From: Hawksworthiomyces lignivorus
Taxonomy: Eukaryota; Ascomycota; Sordariomycetes; Ophiostomatales; Ophiostomataceae
Length of the DNA: 64,000 bases
NCBI GenBank assembly: GCA_002917075.1
Contig: NTMA01000065.1
Coordinates: 161,642-225,641 of the forward strand
Direction: 5' to 3'
In this document: positions 59,657-64,000 of the stretch, one piece after another
Layout: each line of letters starts with the position of its first letter
Position numbering within the stretch: the first letter of the stretch is position 1
Notes under the pieces: generated by a model
What the model was told of the DNA's origin: nothing
The model's input: the letters and a program-made list of their open reading frames with translations, nothing else
Database searches by the model: none
Position numbers and translations under genes: made by a program

Positions 59657-59826
59657 ACCTAACCACCAAGATAACCAGAGTTCACAAAACTTAGGGCAGA
59701 GGGCTCCATACTACTTGATCAACTGTTGCTAAACAACTGGTCAGGGCTGTATGGGTTATTTATTTTTTCACAATCCAACTCCATTAGCAATTGTTTTTCC
59801 TTACGTTACCTTCGTTCAAGGAAACG

Positions 59827-60760
59827 ATGGCTAGGCCCAAACAGAGTCCGAGGCGTCTCAAGTCGCTGCAAAGTCGGAATACTTGGACGCTATTCCATTT
59901 GCCTCGTGGACAGGACTGGCCAAAATGGGAAAGAGACCACGAGAGCGCCTTTCTTGGTCCCCTTGAAGATGTGCCTGGCTGCGAAAAGGTTCGTCTAGGA
60001 AGAAAAATTGAGGATCCTGAGCAAGCTGCCCTAATTATCCGTGAGTGTGTTCTAGATTGCTCCGTCACTTTAGTAATAAATTAAGCCTCGTTTATTAAAT
60101 TATCATCAAAAAGGTTGGAATTCGGCTGAAGCCTTAAAAGATTTTCGGAATTCTCCTCTGTGCAGCGAATTTCTGCGATGCCTGGGCTGCGAGAATGAAG
60201 ACGAACCCTTTATAAGCCTCCAGTGGAATTCTGGATTCTCCTTTGGCGTGGGCACGGACGTAACCGATTGTTTTCACGGTCGAATGACGGTTAATATTTT
60301 CAAAATCTTATATATCGGTGAGCCGGACCGCGAGGCATGGACCAAACTTCTTAGCGCCGCTTTTGCCCGGTTTATACCTAAGGGATGTAATGATTTTTTC
60401 TTCGGTCGGCCGTTTTTAAAGCTATTTACAGCATTAGCTTGGGTTGATAATGACCAAGGAATCTACCCAACTATTAAAGAGAACACTAACCTTGTTGAAG
60501 ACGTGTGTTATTTATTTTTCCGTTGGAATGAATACGGTGCCACCGCAGCGCGAGAAGAAGCTTCATTCCGAGAGCCTGATGCATACAAGCCTTGGAATCA
60601 TAGGGTAGCGATGGTAATACCCCCGTTTGCTTCCTGGGAACTGGAGCGTTGGGACATCGAGATAGCACCATCTTTATATATCCCTCGTTTGGTATACGAT
60701 GACGATGACGATGATAAAGACAGTGGTATTGACGTTGCCGAAGGCTCAAATACAGACTAG
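59827..60760 (+). CDS. Small fungal protein with ABM-like (dimeric alpha/beta barrel) segment
   Basis: Exons 59827-60040 and 60114-60760, joined over a 73-bp intron (GTGAGT donor), give 286 residues. The start is the ATG before ARPKQSPRRL. The segment across the junction (AALIIRWNSAEALKDF, then NSPLCSEFLRCL) resembles the end of an antibiotic-biosynthesis-monooxygenase-like barrel unit, where a WxSxEAxxxF pattern is typical. The rest (RMTVNIFKILYIGEPDREAW; LVEDVCYLFFRWNEYGA) could be a second, divergent unit. The C-terminus is acidic (DDDDDDKDSGIDV). The enzymatic role is not established, and the family call is a resemblance only. Confidence 0.55.
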
Positions 60761-60981
60761 GGCAAGTGTTCAAGGTTGCAAACAAAGTTTGAACAGAATA
60801 AGCATAAAGTTTAAGGTATTTAAATAATTTGTATACTATAATAATGAGACTGACACACTTATAACACCCTCATTCATTTAAACTCATTCCTCACTCCATA
60901 CCTGCGTCTGCCGTGCACCCTAACTACGAATGTACTCGGTGAAGCCATACGAATGCAAATAGGAATACTCATATCTAAAAT

Positions 60982-62958
60982 TTATACTAGTATTAACTGT
61001 CGGCGATCTGAGATAGACTCCACCCAAGCCTTGTCCAAGCCATTATCCCAGTCCCATCCTTGGAAAAAGGCTACTCTCTGATAGTGGCCTTTTTGCTCAT
61101 CGACGCATCGAAGCACTAAACAGCAGGCAAGCACGGCCGACTTATTATTCTCTGGATTGTCAGGATCAATTTCGCCAAGAGAGCTGCAGCTAAACAAAAG
61201 GCAGAGCACTTGTGAAACTGGCAATACGCTGTCGTCGAACAAGTAGTCTGGGATGATGGTGACGAGTCTCTGCTGAACTTGAAGGCCGCACCGCAATCCT
61301 TCCCCTTCACCCCAAGTCAACAGCTCTGTCTTGGCGGCGGACGCAAGAGACGACTTCTCCACAGCGTCGGACCACGCCGTGCCGTGCAGCATCGTGGCCT
61401 CGAAGACGGAGCCTGTGACGCTAAGCTCGGCTGCGTCCACATACCCCATGTATGTGCCGCTGTTGTAGACGACTGCGTGCTTGTGAAACTCGATTTCGCT
61501 TGTGCTCAGCCCCCAGAAGCTGACGGCGCCGCGCGTCGAGGCCCACGACCAAGACGGGGCGCCGCTGCCTGGCCGGACGGCAGGCAGCCCCTCTCGGCGC
61601 CAGAGAAATGTGGTCGGGAGATCTTCCATCCACATTCCCGCGACGTACGCCCAGCCGGATGCCTCGCCGAACGTCGTGGCAATGCCGGCAAGCGCCGGCA
61701 AGCGGTCGCTGATGAACGTGAAATCCCGATTGGAATACTCTCTGACGACGGTCTTCCACGGCATGGCTGCGACGGCGGTCTTCTCTGCTCGATAAGACGA
61801 CGTCGCGTCGCCGAAGCTGCAGCGGCCGCACTCGCAGGCGCTGGTCTCCTCGCACTCCCACGAGAGTTCCTCCCGGGAGAAGTGCAGCATCCGCCGCGAA
61901 AGCATCCGCTCCTGGTACACCCAGCCGCGGTCCATCAGCGGCCAGTCCAGCAGGTGCTCCTCGCCGTACGCGTCCGCGTTGTGCTCCTGGCCGGCCCAGG
62001 ACAGGTGCGGGAAGGCGCCTCGGATGAACAGGGGCGCCTCCCCGCCGCCGCCGGGGACCGTGTTCGCCCCGCCGCGCTCCGCAAACAGCCTCTGCCCGCT
62101 GCCCTGGCACCAGGACGCCGCGACCGTGAGCTCGGCGTTGGAGTAGACGGAGGCCATGCGGGCGGCTTCGGCGCGCCAGTCGTCGGCGTCGCCCTGGACT
62201 ATGCACATGCAGTCGATCCAGACGTAGTAGATGCCGAGGCGGCGCAGGACGTGCAAGACGTCCCGCAGCATCGGCGGAAACAGCGCGAGGTCGATGCCGT
62301 GCTCCCTTCGGTCGCGCAGGTTGGCCCGGTTCAGGGACGCCGCCAGCGTCTCCGGGCTCCAGCGGTGGCTGAGCGCGGCGTATGGCTGCGGGGCGGCGAG
62401 GTCCTCCACCAGGCGGACCGCCGCCGGCTCTTGCTCGCCGACGAAGAGCAGGCGCGTGGGCACGAAGCCGGCGTCGCTCGCGCGGCACTGCTCGTGCTCG
62501 TCACGGCAGCGCCGGAGCCACGCGGCAGCGCGGTCGAGGGCCGCGTCGTCTCCCGTGCTCCCCGCGAGCTGGATGCCGCGGACGATGCACGGATGGATAG
62601 ACTGGCTATCTTCGGGAATCTGCTCGGGCGTCATGCAGAACTCCAGCCGCCCGCGCGGGCTTTCCAGCTGCAGGCCCGGGATGTCCTCCCGCGGATTCCA
62701 GCGCCCGGTCGTCTGCGCGGTCAGCCTGCCCTGTCCCCGCAGGTGTGCCTCGATTGCCCGGCAGTGCGCACAGCCCCGGCCCGCCGACCGTCTCAGGTCC
62801 TCGAACCCGAATTCGCAATAGTCTTTGATGTAGAAGGGCTCGTGCCAGTCGGAACCGAAGTCGGCGGCGAGGGGTTTGGCGCTGCCGTCCAGCTCGAAGA
62901 GGCAAACTCCGCAACGGCGGGTCCTGCCTGACAGCCACTTCACAGTCTGGCGCATCAT
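60982..62958 (-). CDS. HET-domain protein
   Basis: Single exon of 658 residues, starting at the first ATG (before MRQTVKWLSG); the frame is open four codons further but only with a TTG. The N-terminus has paired cysteines (CGVCLFEL; GCAHCRAIEAH), a probable zinc-binding module. The HET domain (about residues 195-300) shows YAALSHRWSPETLAASL, LPPMLRDVL-like (LFPPMLRDVLHVLRRLGI), YVWIDCMCIVQGD and VYSNAELTVAASW. WPLMDRGWVYQERMLSRRML and APSWSWASTRGAVSF follow in family order. The frame is intact. It is one of two HET genes here; HET proteins act in heterokaryon incompatibility and cell death (family knowledge). A 550-codon open frame on the opposite strand is a GC-bias artefact. Confidence 0.9.
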   Translation of the reverse strand: MMRQTVKWLSGRTRRCGVCLFELDGSAKPLAADFGSDWHEPFYIKDYCEFGFEDLRRSAGRGCAHCRAIEAHLRGQGRLTAQTTGRWNPREDIPGLQLESPRGRLEFCMTPEQIPEDSQSIHPCIVRGIQLAGSTGDDAALDRAAAWLRRCRDEHEQCRASDAGFVPTRLLFVGEQEPAAVRLVEDLAAPQPYAALSHRWSPETLAASLNRANLRDRREHGIDLALFPPMLRDVLHVLRRLGIYYVWIDCMCIVQGDADDWRAEAARMASVYSNAELTVAASWCQGSGQRLFAERGGANTVPGGGGEAPLFIRGAFPHLSWAGQEHNADAYGEEHLLDWPLMDRGWVYQERMLSRRMLHFSREELSWECEETSACECGRCSFGDATSSYRAEKTAVAAMPWKTVVREYSNRDFTFISDRLPALAGIATTFGEASGWAYVAGMWMEDLPTTFLWRREGLPAVRPGSGAPSWSWASTRGAVSFWGLSTSEIEFHKHAVVYNSGTYMGYVDAAELSVTGSVFEATMLHGTAWSDAVEKSSLASAAKTELLTWGEGEGLRCGLQVQQRLVTIIPDYLFDDSVLPVSQVLCLLFSCSSLGEIDPDNPENNKSAVLACCLVLRCVDEQKGHYQRVAFFQGWDWDNGLDKAWVESISDRRQLILV

Positions 62959-64000
62959 GTTGTCGGACAATCTGAGCCAAGGATGTCGAACATAGCAGTG
63001 CGAGACCTAAAGGCAAAATACTACTGCTTCATTGGAGAGCTTGGGACTGCACTAGTTAGCTACTACATGTCCTAGATGTCTGTGTGAATCTTTGTCGAGT
63101 CCATGTTTGCTTCGTGGGAGAGGGGGGGAATTGATAGCGGGGAAACTGAATACTCGTCGAACGTGAATTTGGTGGCATGGGGGAAGCATTCGAGTAAATA
63201 ACAACTCAAAAGACGATTCCAGTTATTTAAAATTTCCTGTTTTCTCTGTAGTCCTGTTCGTACCTATGCACCTCCCTGTGTTGCTCCTGTGTTGCTCCTG
63301 TGCTGCTCTCTACTGCGGCCTGCTTGACGCCTGTGCTCGGAATTCTGACGTATCTTTTCTACCTCCCGCCTCGTCGCCTCACCACCTTTTAGTTGTATGC
63401 CTGAGACTTCAAACTATCTTTTTCTAAGTTTGGACACACTTTTGTGGCTGCCAAATTCGGCGGCCTTCTTAATCAGGATCTAAAGGAAAATGCGTCTCGC
63501 AAGCCCACTGTTCTCCGACCTCTTCTCTTTTCCTTGTTCACGGGCTGGGTGTCCGGATATGGCTTGGGCCAGGCCACAAGCCTGTCAGTGCTTATAAGGG
63601 GGGGAAATACGTCGTGTTATCTTCGTGCGTACCTTTGGTACAACAGTCAGATGCGTCAATTTTCCGTATGAGCGGTCCTCACCGCCTGTACCGTTTACAT
63701 TCCCCTGCCAATCAGGAGTCGCTTCAAGTGCTAAGCCACCGACGCACGCTTTTACACAGGCTACAACGGCCTGTGCGAACATGTAAGATACTGTCCTGGT
63801 AGTTGGATCTCGTGACTTCAGCCTCACTTTCAAATAAGGCACCAACGTGCGCACATACACCCTATTATCGGCTCCTGATAGATGAGCGCCCCCTTTTTAC
63901 CAAATGAGCGCCCCCCCCCCTGCACATACTCAACTTCTGATTGGCTGAAATTCGCGTATTATTTTGATTACTTAATTAGGCAAGAAACGCGACATATTTC
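62959..64000. other. Right-edge intergenic region
   Basis: 1.04 kb with no gene recognised. It contains a short tandem repeat of TGTTGCTCC units at 63279-63305 and a duplicated ATGAGCGCCCC at about 63882 and 63904. The next gene lies outside. Confidence 0.45.

Noticed and set aside
61279..62931. 550-codon plus-strand open frame
   Set aside because: It is antisense to the HET gene at 60982-62958, which has clear motifs; the frame is a by-product of GC-rich third positions.

Overview
This 64 kb window comes from the nuclear genome of a filamentous ascomycete (Pezizomycotina, probably Sordariomycetes). The grounds are many short introns (mostly 50-120 bp, GT..AG), GC-rich coding sequence between AT-rich spacers, two HET-domain genes, an NLR-type NACHT/ankyrin gene, a single large SepA/Bni1-type formin and a fused PabA-PabB synthase. 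The assignment is by protein recognition and exon joining by eye, with no database search. All exon chains given below were checked for reading phase and agree.

The first two thirds (1-46 kb) is mostly conserved housekeeping sequence, interrupted by an NLR gene and a 4 kb gene desert. In order: the 3' end of a DHR1/ECM16 RNA helicase (ribosome assembly); MED6 (Mediator), divergent from an MMtag-domain RS protein; TRS120 (TRAPPII); a six-exon DUF2264 gene; HUS1 (9-1-1 checkpoint clamp); a RING-like protein; a 183-residue membrane-anchored orphan; a serine esterase-NACHT-ankyrin receptor (1306 aa); about 4 kb without a gene; the formin; p-aminobenzoate synthase (ABZ1); VPS55, divergent from proteasome alpha6 (PRE5); a LOG-family phosphoribohydrolase, divergent from a CLPTM1-family membrane protein.

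From about 46 kb to the right edge the window looks like an accessory region. It contains a HET-domain gene, a frameshifted HET-domain relic, a short-chain dehydrogenase, a 178-bp repeat abutting the 3' half of another dehydrogenase, a five-exon F-box-like gene, a short GNAT acetyltransferase fragment, an ankyrin gene, an inverted copy of the same repeat, an ABM-like small protein and a second HET-domain gene. The two repeat copies lie in opposite orientation and bracket a segment of about 6.7 kb.

The most notable content is self/non-self recognition machinery (esterase-NACHT-ANK receptor, two HET genes, one HET relic, an ankyrin protein) and the repeat-bounded segment with its broken genes. 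I did not find a system that I can call new with confidence. The best candidates for follow-up are the repeat-bounded island and the esterase-NACHT-ANK receptor. No rRNA, tRNA, CRISPR array or complete transposon was recognised.
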